A stretch of 64,000 nt of DNA, from assembly GCA_036172665.1 (NCBI GenBank), contig CM069872.1, positions 25,114,001 to 25,178,000 on the forward strand, given 5' to 3'. Below the pieces are notes generated by a model. That model did not search any database and was not told the DNA's origin. It was given only the letters and a program-made list of their open reading frames with translations. The stretch is from Prosopocoilus inquinatus (lineage: Eukaryota > Arthropoda > Insecta > Coleoptera > Lucanidae). Shown piece after piece: positions 41,842 through 53,397 of the stretch (positions are counted from its first letter, which is position 1; every line of letters starts with the position of its first letter). Made by a program: the position numbers and the translations under genes.

Positions 41842-41930
41842 TTTTAGAAAAATTTTGTGTAAATCATTTTTGCAATGTCAGGACAAAAAGCGATAGTAAG
41901 ATGTTGCTATTTTATCTGTTCATAACATAT
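41842..41930 (+). mobile_element. Minimal derivative of the hammerhead repeat, locus R6
   Basis: Only 89 bp: left end TTTTAGAAAAATTTTGTG joined to right end AAAAGCGATAGTAAGATGTT...TATCTGTT, without ribozyme. A 10-bp TSD CATAACATAT flanks it (41832-41841, 41931-41940). Confidence 0.8.
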
Positions 41931-42130
41931 GTAGTTTATTTTTAGGTATCAAATAACAGGGAATTATATACTTATTTATTCATTAGAATAAGAAGTTTTT
42001 TCGCGTCTTTGGACTATTTATTTCCGCATTTCCATGTTGTTTGGTTAGCTCTTATTTGTAAGGTTTTCTGACAGTTAATTTTAGGTGTTCATAAAGTAAA
42101 ATAAAATAAAAACACTCGGTATTGTTTCAC

Positions 42131-42190
42131 TTAATATATTTAGTACTCAATGCACATTTCGGCTTTTATGCCATCTTCAGGAGTTATGTT
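42131..42190 (-). ncRNA. Hammerhead ribozyme, PLE left arm
   Basis: Core CTGAAGA, stem II GGC/GCC, GAA, near-palindrome ATGTGCAT, T, with ACTC/GAGT in stem I. Confidence 0.65.
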
Positions 42191-42254
42191 AAAAAACTAA
42201 ACTAAAACCGACTGTGCGAACTCTTAAATATATTTCGCCTAAACTAATAAGTAT

Positions 42255-42722
42255 TTACAATAAATTTTTATGGGCACTATTACAGCGGAGGATCTTAGAA
42301 ATTAGGTTCTTGTTAACTAGGGGTGTATTTGTCAGATCTATTTGGTCATTGAGCAGATTATCCGGTTTCTCGGTAATTTCCTTGTAAATAAATATGGATT
42401 CTAACACGTTCATTTTATAACTTTTGTTCTCAACAAATAAAATTTCTAGATTATCTAAAGAGGTGGTGTGATCACAACTCAGCAAATGATTAGCGAATAT
42501 TGAATTACCTTGGTTTAATCTGGCTACTCTCATATGTTCATCAAACCGTAGTTTAAAATTCCTTATTGTTTGTCCTATGTAACATTTATTACAGTTCGAA
42601 CATTTCAGTTTATAAATCCCTGACTTTTTGTACTTATCCTGTTTTAATTTGTTGTTTACAAGGGATGATTTGATTGTGTAATTATTGTAGAATGCAGTTC
42701 TGTAACCTATTTTCTTAGCCAA
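42255..42722 (-). pseudogene. Penelope-like element GIY-YIG endonuclease fragment
   Basis: 155 codons. KKSGIYKLKCSNCNKCYIGQ holds GIY and YIG with the CxxC insertion that distinguishes PLE endonucleases; RFDEH supplies the catalytic Arg region, NHLLSCDHTT the His, and LESIFIYKE the metal-binding Glu. It would nick target DNA to start reverse transcription. The reverse transcriptase half is missing, so the copy is 5'-truncated. The fragment itself is open with all motif residues visible. Confidence 0.85.
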
Positions 42723-42854
42723 ATTGTTGATTTTTAAACTGACACTACCTAGATAGACATAGACATTTTTGTTCGTTTCATGATTTTGCCGATTAGTGAG
42801 ATATTGTAACCGTTGTTGACAGCTATTGTTTTAATTATGTTCCATTCTTTCTCA

Positions 42855-42916
42855 TTAATATAACTCCTGAAGATGGCATAACAGCCGAAATGTGCATTGA
42901 GTACTAAATATATTAA
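42855..42916 (+). ncRNA. Hammerhead ribozyme, PLE right arm
   Basis: CTGAAGA; stem II GGC/GCC; GAA; ATGTGCAT as self-pairing stem III; T42898 at the cleavage site; stem I ACTC/GAGT extended by TTAATATA / TATATTAA. Confidence 0.75.
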
Positions 42917-43047
42917 GTGAAACAATACCGAGTGTTTTTATTTTACTTTATTATTATAATGTTTCACCAAGCGCCGACAGTCTGTTCCATTGAATATTTT
43001 AGGTGTTCACATAATTTCTTTTTACAGATTTATACATTAATATATAT

Positions 43048-43370
43048 TGTGGCGCGCCACCCAGCTCACTACGTCAAACTGAAGGCGTCAAGAAGTCGGT
43101 TCGTTATGCGTCATTGCTGCCACGCCACCGGGGCCTATACCGAACAAACTAGACTTTTCCAGCGATGGAACAGATGAGAAGGCAGCGTAGAATATAAAAT
43201 CGGCCGGGGTGGACTCAGGAGTCGTTCGAGTTCTAATTAGCGATCGTCGAAGTTGGATTTAGTGTGTAAATAAATTGTTACAAATAAATTGGATTGTAAG
43301 CATTATTAAATTACAGTTTTTACCGAGTATTTTATTCAAATAAATAAATTTAAACCCTAGAAACGTAAAA
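43048..43370 (+). mobile_element. Solo LTR related to the macrodomain Gypsy
   Basis: TGTGGCG ... CGTAAAA; shares GGCGTCAAGAAGTCGGTTCG and the CACGCCACCGGGGCC and CCCTAGAAACGTAA pieces with the young Gypsy LTR but has many differences. 4-bp flanks ATAT on both sides (43044-43047, 43371-43374). It shows an older relative of the same family. Confidence 0.8.
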
Positions 43371-43936
43371 ATATAGTTTATTTTAGATTTTTACATATTA
43401 ATTTATATTTACTTACATTTAGACATATATATCTTTTAGGATGATTAGATTGTTGTTAGGTTTAACATTTTTATGATTTTATCAGTGTGATTAGGTTGTT
43501 TTTAGATCCTTTTTTAGTGTTTTTAAGTTGGTAGCGTACTGAAGATGGCAGCTTAGCTCCCGACATACGTACCTAAGGATATAAAAATTATTGTGGGCGG
43601 AGGTTAATATCAATTATGATTTGTTCAAAGTCAATTTCCCACTGTCACTGTCGTATACATAAAAAGTGGGACCGAAGTTCAGGTCCTGACTTTCACAAAT
43701 TATAAAGGCTTTCAGTAAAAACCGAATCGAAACACGATAAAAGTTTTTAGGCGAAGCAGAAAGCAATGCGCAGTAAATGAATTAATTGAATGAATTAATA
43801 TTTTATTGGCGTATCCAAATAATAACTTTGTTCTTCTTCGGGCATTTTAAATTTTTGTTAATAAATTTTAAAGTATAAAATATTCTTACTCTAAAATATA
43901 ATTTAATAAGGTATGTACGAGAGAGGAAAATTTATA

Positions 43937-45670
43937 CAGGGAGATTCAGGCAACCTATTCATTAAAAGTTTACGGACTTCCTCTTTGAATCTCTATTTCA
44001 AGTTTTGCGGTTGTAAGTTAGCGATAATGATCTATTAAAATATAATATTTCCAACTTTCGACACTTCCGCTAGTACCGGAAGTTGCTCTCAACTTTCTTA
44101 TTTTAAATGGCATACCCCATTTTTATTGCATTTCTAAAATCTTCATGAAATTCTAAAAATATTCTGTGTAACATGTGATGCAATAAAAACTAGCCGTTTT
44201 AGAGATATTTCTATTTTTTAAAAAAAGTTCAAAGTTGCAGTACCTTGTTTATGATGCTGCCATCTTTGTGTGACAAAAGCCATAATTTCAATTTTTAGCC
44301 TGTGGTAGGCTATGTCAGTGGCGGTTCGTGGCTAATGATCCAGGGTAGACGACAGAGTGAAAAAGAAATAGTTAAAGGCCCAGTCGCGAGCAATAATTTT
44401 TGGTCGTTATTGGTTGTCAAAACAGGACGTTTAATTTTTTTTACTTTGCAGTAATTAACGTTTTGATTGACATTGACGACCAAAATTTAATGCTCACGAC
44501 TGTACATACTTAAGTTTTATAAATTAATTTCTTTTAACAAAATTGCTAGCACTAAATAAACCTTTTACTTTCATCTCGAAATGAGAGCGCTTGTTTTGCC
44601 AAAGTTATTCTTACGTGTTTTAAGCATGTTAAGAGAATTCTATTTTTTTTGTTAACTTCATCGTTATCCAAGCATTTTGTCTGACATTTGAGAAAAGAAT
44701 ATTTTTTATGCCAACAAAAAAGCGCCTTTTAAAAATTATTTCCACACAACCATTTATGATTTTCATACGAAGTAATCTTAAACGAACGATGAAATAATTG
44801 AACTCTTTTATCGGCATCAAAATAGTAATTTTGTCTACCCGAAGAAAAATATTTCTGTTAAAAAGACATTTCTAAAAAAAAATACCTATAATTTCATACG
44901 GGACATCCATGTTCTGTGACGATAATAATAAATTATAATAATACTCAATATTTAAACTGATTCAATCGTAAATTATTGAATAACCAAACTGAAACGTTTC
45001 TTGAACGAATATTTCCGAATAGCCCGAGGCGACACGATCTGTCGCCTAACATAGTACTTATTCGTTTTACTACACGTCACTCTAGATAGAAAGATACTTT
45101 CATGAGGATTTAAGGCGAAAAATTATTTCGCTTATTCTACTGATTCTACCGCTACCGACCAACCACATCATATGCAACGGAGGAACCGTTTAGAAATGCA
45201 ACTTAGGATTCGCTCAAAAATGGACCGCTATTACCTCTTGGACAAAAATATCAACATAAAAATTAACAATTGGTTATTTGTAATTAATATTAAATATAAT
45301 ACTTAATTCTTTATAAAATGTTAGGGTAGGCGACGCCTACCTTGCCTACCCTGAAAAGCCGCCACTGGGCTATGTTCATAAGCTTTCAGGTCATACCTAA
45401 TTTTACACAAAATCGTTTACAGACTAGTTGAAAAGTAACTTCTATTCGAACTGATTTCAACTGTCAAAAAGTCATAGTTTTTAAATAGAACACCCAGCAT
45501 TTTTTTACACCATAAGAACAAGAATTAAATGATCGTTCGAATTGTATTAGCATTCCCTATACCCATCTCTTACCTTTCTCTTTCTATTCATGATTTTCTC
45601 TTTGACACATCCATTTTTTCACTTTTTAGTATTATTCCTGAATAGTGTGCTTTGAAAATTTAACAAAATG
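43937..45670 (+). mobile_element. CAGGGAGATT fold-back element, truncated copy
   Basis: TA followed by CAGGGAGATTCAGGCAAC, matching the left arm of the full copy at 61064-62896. The right arm is absent. Split by a hAT element at 44316. Confidence 0.8.
44316..45367. mobile_element. Non-autonomous hAT element
   Basis: 8-bp TSD GGCTATGT (44308-44315, 45368-45375); ends CAGTGGCGGTTCGTGGC and GAAAAGCCGCCACTG. No transposase. Confidence 0.9.
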
Positions 45671-45857
45671 AGTTTTTTTAAATTAATTTCTGTTGGAGCA
45701 TAGTTATTTTATCGAGTCGTTGCCGAAATAATAATTAGACAGACAGTTGAATTGCGTTATTAAAATAAATGTTTCATGAGTTGTAAAAGTTCTCAAAGTA
45801 TTTTAATAAAATCTGCGTTTACGAAGCTATCCAGTTATATCAGGTTAACCAGAACTT

Positions 45858-46250
45858 ATGTCAGGTGATGACAGGTCGACCAAAGCTGTGGAATTCTGGA
45901 TCAGAAACTTTGCGAAGGCAAAATCAGATATAATTTTTTCTATTTGTCCATCGGAATTAAAACAAATAAAAGGTTGTAACACATCTCGGGGGTTTGGTTA
46001 AAATTGGAACGTATATATCAATCAAAAGGGCTTGCGAGGAAAGCAACACTCCTTAAACAGCTTACCTTGCAACGTATGGAAGAAAATGAGGAGCGAGCAC
46101 TTGAACAAATTTTTTGACGCTGTGGATAAGCTGCAGGAAATGGAAGTAGAAATTAATCCTGATTTGTTGGCGATTATGTTGTTATACAGTTTGCCCTCCA
46201 GCTTTGAAAACTTTCGATGTGCCATAGAATCTCGCGATGTAGTAGATTAG
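45858..46250 (+). pseudogene. Copia-type Gag fragment
   Basis: Frames give DDRSTKAVEFWIRNFAKAKS, SELKQIKGC, LKLERIYQSKGLARKATLLK, LNKFFDAVDKLQEMEVEINP and LLYSLPSSFENFRCAIESRD. This is the UBN2-type Gag of Copia elements, which forms the particle. Frame breaks near 46000 and 46110; it is cut at 46250. No protease or pol follows. Confidence 0.75.
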
Positions 46251-47399
46251 TATTAGGCAAAAATCGGAGAAAATTGAAACCGAATAATCGGTTTCTTTAA
46301 AAACGGGTTTTGGATAAAACCGCTTATCCAAATAATGGTTAAAACCGACTATTCGAGTATCCAAAAACCGACTATTCCGATATTTGAAAGACTGTCTACT
46401 TGAATATATTAAAAAACCGACTATTCGGATATTCGCGAAATGTGTAATCAAAAAAAAACAGCTTTTGGATTATCCGAAAATCGGTTAATTACGTATTAAC
46501 AAAAACTGATTCATAAAAAACAGACTCGACTGAATTTTAACTCTAATGTTCCTAATTTTTATTCAGATGAAGATGTTTTCAAACATTTCGATTTTGTGCT
46601 TCTCTTGTTTATTTTAAAGTATTAACATTTCTAATTTATAAGGACTCACACATCTACAAAGTGACACAAACTCACTAATAATCGCTTTCGTTTTTTTTTT
46701 TTTTGTTAAATACTAGATAAATGCCGATTATTCTTATTCTATCTAATGAACAATATTCAACATATTGTAAAGTAATGCAAATATTTTGTGCTGTAAAAAT
46801 TCCTTACAGTGCCAGACAACATCTGTACCATAATAAACTTTTATTAAATTCTCCCAAAGACGGTTGGGTACGGTCGAAAAGACTACTCACAACAAAAACT
46901 AAAATTACTTTAATTCTTCTTCTTCGACTAATATGTGGATTAGAAGTACCACTTGACCGCTTATATATTTTTTGTACGTAGTGAACATAACAGATAAGAT
47001 TTACCTTCATTTTTTTAATACTTCCAACATCTACTCATTTTTAATTTTATTTGAGTTTCAACTTTGCTGCCTTAAATTCCTAAAATTATCGTTAAATGGG
47101 TGAAAAAAATAAATACGTTATTGTGTATACAGTTATTTGAATTTCAAGTAGTTGGACTATTTGAATATTTTTCATCATTCGAATAACCGGTCATTCGAGT
47201 ATCCGATTATCCAAAAACCGGTATTATTCGAATATTCGGTTATCCAAATAATTGGATATTCGAATATCCGATTATCCAAATACTTGGATATTCGATTAAC
47301 CGATTATCCGGATAACCGGTTTTCGGTTTTGTTTACAACCTCGGATTATCCAAAACCGGTTAACCGTCTATCCAAAAAACCGACTTGGTTGCCAGCACT
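46248..47399. mobile_element. Probable hAT-type element with repeat-array ends
   Basis: TAGTATTAGGCA on the left is answered by TGCCAGCACTA on the right. Both ends (46270-46490, 47160-47390) are packed with inverted, degenerate 10-12 bp units such as CGATTATCCAAA and GGTTATCCGAAT. No TSD was confirmed and no gene is present. Confidence 0.55.
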
Positions 47400-47403
47400 A
47401 GTT

Positions 47404-47452
47404 ATGATGCGTAATCGACATCTGGGAGACTGGACGGGCTATTTTCCTCGAT
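47404..47452 (+). repeat. Short shared repeat
   Basis: GGGAGACTGGACGGGCTATT and flanks recur at 57877-57922, within unrelated surroundings. Confidence 0.6.
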
Positions 47453-47854
47453 GATGTAGAGATAACACAGGAATAAACAATAAATAAAATGGGTCAGTGA
47501 TGTAACATTTTGAATACCAAGTTCACCCAAATAGTGAAACGGAACTGCGTCAAATAATTTTTGTTTCTGCACAACTAATCGAATAAAATATAAATATTTG
47601 ATGAATACGAGGATTCAGATCTCATCAACTGTAACCTAAAATAAATTTATTTTAACAACTAACGTTACTGCCAACTAAAATGTCAGATTTTTATGGATAG
47701 TCCAAATTTAAAACAATTGTGAACGACTTATATGTAATACTTTATATCAATCGGTAAACTTCCGCCTATTAATAAAAAAATAGAGTATAGTTTTAGCAAA
47801 TCAGCGCATATGCAACTGTCAACAAAAAAAAAGGACATTTAATATCACCTACAA

Positions 47855-49420
47855 CTACGGTTTCAAATTTGTAAGTTCATCTGCACAACTATTCGTTAAA
47901 GCTAACTGCCCTTGAATCTGATAGTAGTAATGTGTTTTCTTCAGTTTCACAGTATTGCCATCCAAAAAGAAATAGGGCATAACTTTCATCTTTGCTGCTT
48001 CCTGATGAGTTATTTTTAACTTCGCTAACTTATAGGGACACTTGATCTCAATTATAGCATCCTCACCAACTAGTCCATCAGGACTAGCTCCAAGATACGG
48101 CATTTCTTTAGACATAAATAATCCACCGTTATCAACTTTTTGTCCAAATTCCTGTGAAAATTGCTTTCTCGCAATTTCTTCATGGTCATGGCACCAATTT
48201 AACTAACTATACTTCCCGAAAAATTAATTAATTTTTACTCCAATTTTTTGGCATCATTTGTTTGACGTCTTTTACAGATAATGCCAAATTTCGACGCTGT
48301 TAGTCTTCGCTCTTTATGCCATTTCACTTTGGTGTTTTGGCCAACAGTGTTTCTCTCTAACGATTCTAACTCCACCTGGGTCCTGCTCAAGTAGTTCATT
48401 AAAGATGATTTCTTTTCTTCTAAGTTTTCAAGAGGGATCACCTCTTCCACTAGTCTGTAGTCACCCTCAGCTTCGGCTGCCTGTTTTCTTTTCTGCCTTG
48501 CCCAGGAAATAGTCGTGCTCTGCATTTTCAGTAAAAACGCAACTTTGACGTATACAGTGTGTCCGGATTTCGTAGGGACAAAATTTTTTTACAGCAAGCA
48601 ATAATATCAGAAATAAATTCTCTCTTAAAAGGGCCAATAAAATTAGGGAGTACCAATTTAAAATTTTAAGTTTAGGTTAGATTACTGAAAATTTGTAAAA
48701 ATGAGATTAGTTTTATTAGTGCCCATAAAAATACTTAAATTATCATGCAAACTAATTCAAACCGCATCTCAATATCTTAAGTAACAAAAAAGTTACGGCA
48801 AATAAAAAAAAATAGGGAGATTTTGGTTTTTGTAAAATTTTAACCAAGTTGGCCATGACAAGTAATATTTGAAAATGGATTGTTAATGAGCTCTCGAACC
48901 TGCATCTTTTTTAATCATCTCTCTGTCTCTTCAAAGACAGACCCATGCTGTCCCTATGTATCCGGATACACTGTATACTTTGGTATATTTGCCTGGACTT
49001 TTCCCGACCATTCTCTTTAAATGCGGTGGTGATATTGCTCACTGAAATTATAAGAAACGCTAGCAGCGTGGCATCTCACTTCGTAGCTATTTTTCAAAGA
49101 GAAGTTAACTCTTTTTCCACCAACAAATTTTGAAACAATTGAATTGTACGTCTCCGCTGCATTAATGTTCATATATAAAAGTAAACTGTGCATTATGCGT
49201 CAAATGATTACACCAAGCAATAATATCATGAAATAATCCACATTCTACTAAGTCTGGAACTGAATTAATTTCATTATCTTTGAACCCGGTGCAAAAATAA
49301 ACGTCACAATCAGAATGATCGCCGAATACGTGCTTAGGGCAATTAATAATGCCCTTTTTTAACGCATTTACTTGCTCTGTGAGCGTCGGTACATTAGTAT
49401 TCAGTATTAATTCCTATTCC
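47855..49420 (-). pseudogene. YqaJ-type nuclease gene (broken, MITE inside)
   Basis: The minus strand first gives an N-terminal part (49420-49000): LKKGIINCPKHVFGDHSDC, VPDLVECGLFHDIIAWCNHL and KFVGGKRVNFSLKNSYEVRC. A Tc1/mariner MITE (48555-48973) interrupts it. Then come KWHKERRLTASKFGIICKRR (48300) and, after a gap, EMPYLGASPDGLVGEDAIIE, IKCPY, YYYQIQGQLALT (47855-48190). SPDG, E-x-K and the QIQGQ region are the metal-site motifs of the YqaJ/lambda-exonuclease fold. Such genes occur in viruses and mobile elements and as multi-copy insect proteins of unknown role. Stops and a deletion near 48200 mark it as dead. Confidence 0.7.
48555..48973. mobile_element. Tc1/mariner-type MITE
   Basis: TA at both sides; ends CAGTGTGTCCGGATTTCGTA and the inverse TATCCGGATACACTG, with GTAGGGAC/GTCCCTA continuing inward. 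Inserted in the YqaJ gene. Confidence 0.85.
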
Positions 49421-50030
49421 AATAATCTTAAGGACAGTCATTAATATTTATTCCAACGTTTAAATCAGGGTTCAGTTTTTAAGGCACTTTTAATGTTTTC
49501 ATTTGACTGTTATTGTTCTAGTGTTTTATTCTGTATAATATATATTTTTTCTTTACGTCCACTTTAGACCGCAATATTTCATTGTGCCTAATTTTAGTGC
49601 ACAGAAGTGTAGTCTAGATAAAAAAACAATCCACGTAAATTAAAAAAAAAAACAATTTTATAGGGATAATAATAACGGTAATGAAACAACAAAATGACGT
49701 TATTGATTTACAGAGGAACAGGCGATGCGCTTTTTTTTGTCGTTGTTTCAATTCTGATAAACTTTCACTTTCCGACAGACGTAGTTTTATTTTCCGAATT
49801 TTACTAGTTTCTGTGTTAGATCAGGTCGCCGTTTTTATTTACATCAATTTACATAAAAAATTTTACTCATCTGAGTGTGCGGTCGCCCTTAAAATTTGCA
49901 GAAGACCGCGGGCGGTGCCCATGTGAATGAGGCCTTATCCGAATATTCTGTTGTGGGTATGTCAAACTGACACGTAAACCAATCAAAAATAAAGATCAGT
50001 GACAGCAGAGTCATAAATTACAAGGAAAAC
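49421..50030. other. Intronic stretch without a recognised gene
   Basis: AT-rich; nothing supported. Confidence 0.5.
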
Positions 50031-50720
50031 GTTTAGATGGTAATTCTGTTCTCTGTTCTTTTCGTTTGTGTGTAAAAATGCAAGAACACATGTTGAACGT
50101 ATGTTTCTTCTAAATATATGCGAAAAATAGTGATACGCCCATTTGAAATCGAGTTCAGTTCTAAGCGAGCATACAGCCTTAAGTGTACAAATTCTTTTAT
50201 AATATCTGGAAAAATACAAATCTCTTCAAATTTGTTTAGGAAGACAATGTGCAGTTTTGAAATATATGATACAAAACCATCATCTGGCAACATTAGCTTT
50301 CTAAAAGTGTCCATGTCACTACTTTCATATGCTTTGAAGTAGCAAAATAACGCTGTGTCGTCTAAATATTCACACAGTGGGCATAGTCTATTCAAACAGA
50401 AAAAGAATGAATCTGTATACATTTCTTGATAACCACACAGATAACGCTAAATTTTTTTTTGTAAAACATTAATTTGAGAATCAATTAATTATTCTTAAAG
50501 GAGGTAAAGGAGCTGTTGAAGCAGTTTCTTCAACTACGTTAATGTTATTTAATTTTAATAACATGTTATCCGTTTCGCCTTCACAGTTCTCTGTACCCGA
50601 CTGAAACGGTTTAACACATAACCTCGCTCGATCTTCTGGGAAAGTAAAGAAAGACAAGTTACAATTATAGGATTTGTTTTTACATGTTTTACCGCACAAA
50701 CCATTCCATCCCTGCGCTTA
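50031..50720 (-). pseudogene. P-element-like (THAP) transposase remnant
   Basis: An N-terminal piece near 50700-50600 reads MCGKTCKNKSYNCNLSFFTF then PEDRARLC, like the start of a THAP zinc domain. A C-terminal piece (50422-50033) has a FLNKFEEICIFPDIIKEFVH then LRLYARLELN tail, resembling the end of P-type transposases. The catalytic middle is missing. The two pieces may be a small internally deleted P-like copy. Confidence 0.4.
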
Positions 50721-51755
50721 TTCATGGCGATTAATGTTTTTAATTATCCAATTAATAAGAATGAAGGTCTGCTCTTACAACAGCCTCTGAGTAACTAGTA
50801 CGCGTATGAAACTATTAGAACATTGATAATAATTTCACACGCAAACAAAACGCCACCACTGACACAAGCAATGTCGGGTACGCCAGTGCAATTTAATCTT
50901 AAAATAAGGCCGATCTATCTGCGCGTCTGAGATGCGTAAACTTTACCCCCACCCGAGAGTTTGCCTTCTGTGTATTCTGTGCTTACGCGTTTAGGTAACG
51001 CCATCACATTCCATTCAACAAGGAAATCAACACTTTTAGGGAATTCTGTTAACTACGACGGTGGTAGTTTACGGCCGACTGTCTAGTCAAAAATGTATTA
51101 GGTTATGTTATTCTCCGAAGCCACAGTGAAACGCCATTTGTAAAAAAAATTAATAAACTATCGACTGTTTTTTTATCCCTAGACGAAATTATTGTGCGAC
51201 AAGGATTGATAGAAAAAATCACTAATGTCGCTACCTGAACACGAAGTGTGTGGATTTAGAACCTTAGACCTTAGGGTCTACTTTCTCGGACCCGAATTTT
51301 AAGCGAATTGGAGTGGCCAACATACACGTTAGTGTATGTTAATATAGCAGGGCATGTTGCCAGATGCGCAATTTTTCTTTCCAGCGATAAATTAGATAAA
51401 TTAAATAAACACTGGGCACAAATTTGAAAATGCAGGCAGGGTTCGACTAGCCTTAAACCTTGTACTAATTTAATTTTATACGGAGTCATTATTATTTTTT
51501 TTTTTAGTATAGAAAAACATTTTATACTGACTTATTCCTACAGGCCGGTATTCATAATCATGAATTTCCTATAGGTACAAAGGAGAAATATTTTCATTCA
51601 ATCTTTCAAGCACTTTCAATACCCACAAAGTTATTCGAAAGAAAAACCTCATAAAGAGAGAGACGAACGAGAAGAATTTGACAATCTTTAAATAAATAAC
51701 GGCTATTCTGAGATTTCAAGAGAAAAACCCCCTTGACGAGCATTTTGGGCTATAA
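50721..51755. other. Intronic stretch without a recognised gene
   Basis: Short frames only, none with a recognisable domain. Confidence 0.5.
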
Positions 51756-52394
51756 AAACTAGGACCCGATAATTTTGTTACCCGAGTACCCGTTACCCGA
51801 CAATTACCCGTAGTAACCCGTTACCCGATACCCCATAACTAGTTCAATATCCGATAAGTATCGAATAAGAATTTGAAAAACCAGCATACCGGGTATTTGT
51901 GAAATAAATGCAGAAATTTAAACCTGTAAAAGACAGAAGTGCTATCGAGAAGTGACCTTTGCCGAAGTCGAGGGGCAAATAAAAGCGTTGTTTTTAACGT
52001 CGAAATAAGTCGTATTACAGTTAAGCGAAAGAATTTGCTTCATTTTTTATGATTATGACACAATTTATTGCTCCGTATTCTTTGGGATCAACAGTTTAGT
52101 TTGTGAAAAGTGATTGAACGAGTTAAACTAAAGCGAGTTAACACTAAATATGTCTACCTACATAGTATTATTACTTATTAAAATGCCGCAATTCACGAAC
52201 GGCGAGAAAACAGCATTTCAGAGGAGTGTATTCACAATGCCGTCGACAATATTTGCGCTAATCCTGACATGCACACGAATACAAGAATCACTTTTTCGCC
52301 GAGCTCATTTGTGTGTCGCTAATGATGGACGCCACGTCGAACAATTGTTATAAACATTTCTAAATGTCTACTAGTGAACGTTTATTTGAATGTT

Positions 52395-52754
52395 TTAGAA
52401 ATTTTGTTGCAAATCGTTTTTGATTGCAGTGAAAACCTTGAGCAGCCTCTGTACAGCTGTTTCAGCCCTGTTTGGGGCTTCCTCAGCGTTTTTGGTTTGC
52501 AGTGGGAATATCGAGCTACATCTTTACTGATGAAGCCCCAAACAGTGCTGAAACAACTGTACAGAGGCTGATCGAGGTTTTCACTGCAATCAAAAACGAT
52601 TTGTAGTAAAATTTTTAAAACTTTCATTATGCTTTGACAGCAAGCATGGTCGCCTTGCATGGGGGACTTATTAGGTAGCAAATCCGCTTCAATTTGTCTT
52701 TCCTACTGCAATGTCAGGTCAAAAATCGATCGTAGGATGTCGCTGTTTTATCTG
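52395..52754. mobile_element. Hammerhead repeat element (retrozyme-like), locus R4
   Basis: A short minus arm (52395-52489) joins a plus arm (52490-52754). Flanks TTTATTTGAATGTT (52381-52394) and TTTACTTGAATGTT (52755-52768) form a 14-bp TSD with one mismatch. Confidence 0.75.
52512..52573 (+). ncRNA. Hammerhead ribozyme, R4 plus arm (weakened)
   Basis: CTGATGA core and GAA kept; stem II AGCCC/GTGCT has a mismatch; stem III ACAACTGT is imperfect. Confidence 0.55.
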
Positions 52755-53397
52755 TTTACTTGAATGTTATTCTCCACACTTACGATATTCGGTGAATGTG
52801 TCTTCGACATTAGTGATTCCCGCGATGTTTACTGTCCACGATCAGAGAAGCAAGTTCCGTAGCTTTTTTCTATTATTTCATTAGCACCGAATAAGGGACG
52901 GATAAAGGAATTTTCTTTTTGTTATACGATTTTTTTCTTGTATTTTTTCGTGTTGTTTGTGCTCTGGGCGTACTGTGCTTAAAAATTTTGCACTTACTTT
53001 GCAAATATCCTGTAGAATTATCTGAAGTAACTGATCCTCTCTCGAGCAAAATGTTATGAAGGTCACATCCGGCATAAAGGCCACTCGGTTGTTGGGCTCT
53101 TTCCGAATATCGGGTATCGGGTAGTTATCGGGTAACGGCTTTTCATATAGGAGAACCGGTTACATTTAAATAAACGGGGACCCCATCGTCATCCCTAAAA
53201 ACTGTAGGATGGGTTACGTGTAAAACGGGGGTGGTTTTAACTACGGCAGAATCCATTACTCAGTCTTTAGTCAGTTACTTTGCCAGTAAAGCTATAGCAA
53301 CTGTTTGCACCACGTACCTTCTGAAAGTTATACATTCAATTCGCCTAAGCGTACATTTATTACTTAATTATCGATTTGTTTTTTTTTTGTTTTTTGC

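Larger units (their letters stand above)
42094..42995 (-). mobile_element. Penelope-like element with inverted hammerhead ends
   Basis: A TSD of about 16 bp (ATTTTAGGTGTTCATA at 42078-42093; one mismatch at 42996-43011). The two ends are inverted copies of about 90 bp (42096-42190 and 42860-42957), each with a hammerhead. Only the endonuclease end of the PLE is present between them. Confidence 0.8.
41640..43600 (+). mobile_element. Composite of hammerhead fold-back family F (copy 2)
   Basis: Same sequence as 57190-58190: AACAGGGAATTATATACTTA, CATTTCCATGTTGTTTGGTTAG, GACAGTTAATTTTAGGTG and a 3' end GTTGGTAGCGTACTGAAGATGG. The 5' portion is present twice (from 41640 and 41940). It is broken by ribozyme repeat R6, a PLE and a solo LTR. 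The 3' core at 43540 reads GACA instead of GAAA, so its ribozyme is dead. Confidence 0.7.
51760..53150. mobile_element. Element with ACCCG-array inverted ends
   Basis: The left side (51765-51860) repeats GTTACCCGATAA / ACCCGAGTACCCGTTACCCG; the right side (53105-53145) carries the inverse (ATCGGGTATCGGGTAGTTATCGGGTAACGG read in part). Design resembles the element at 46248. It is interrupted by ribozyme repeat R4. No transposase recognised. Confidence 0.5.

Noticed and set aside
52881..53084. Exon-like frame MAFMPDVTFITFCSRED with a donor-like GTAAGT
   Set aside because: No partner exon or domain; lies inside a repeat-ended element.
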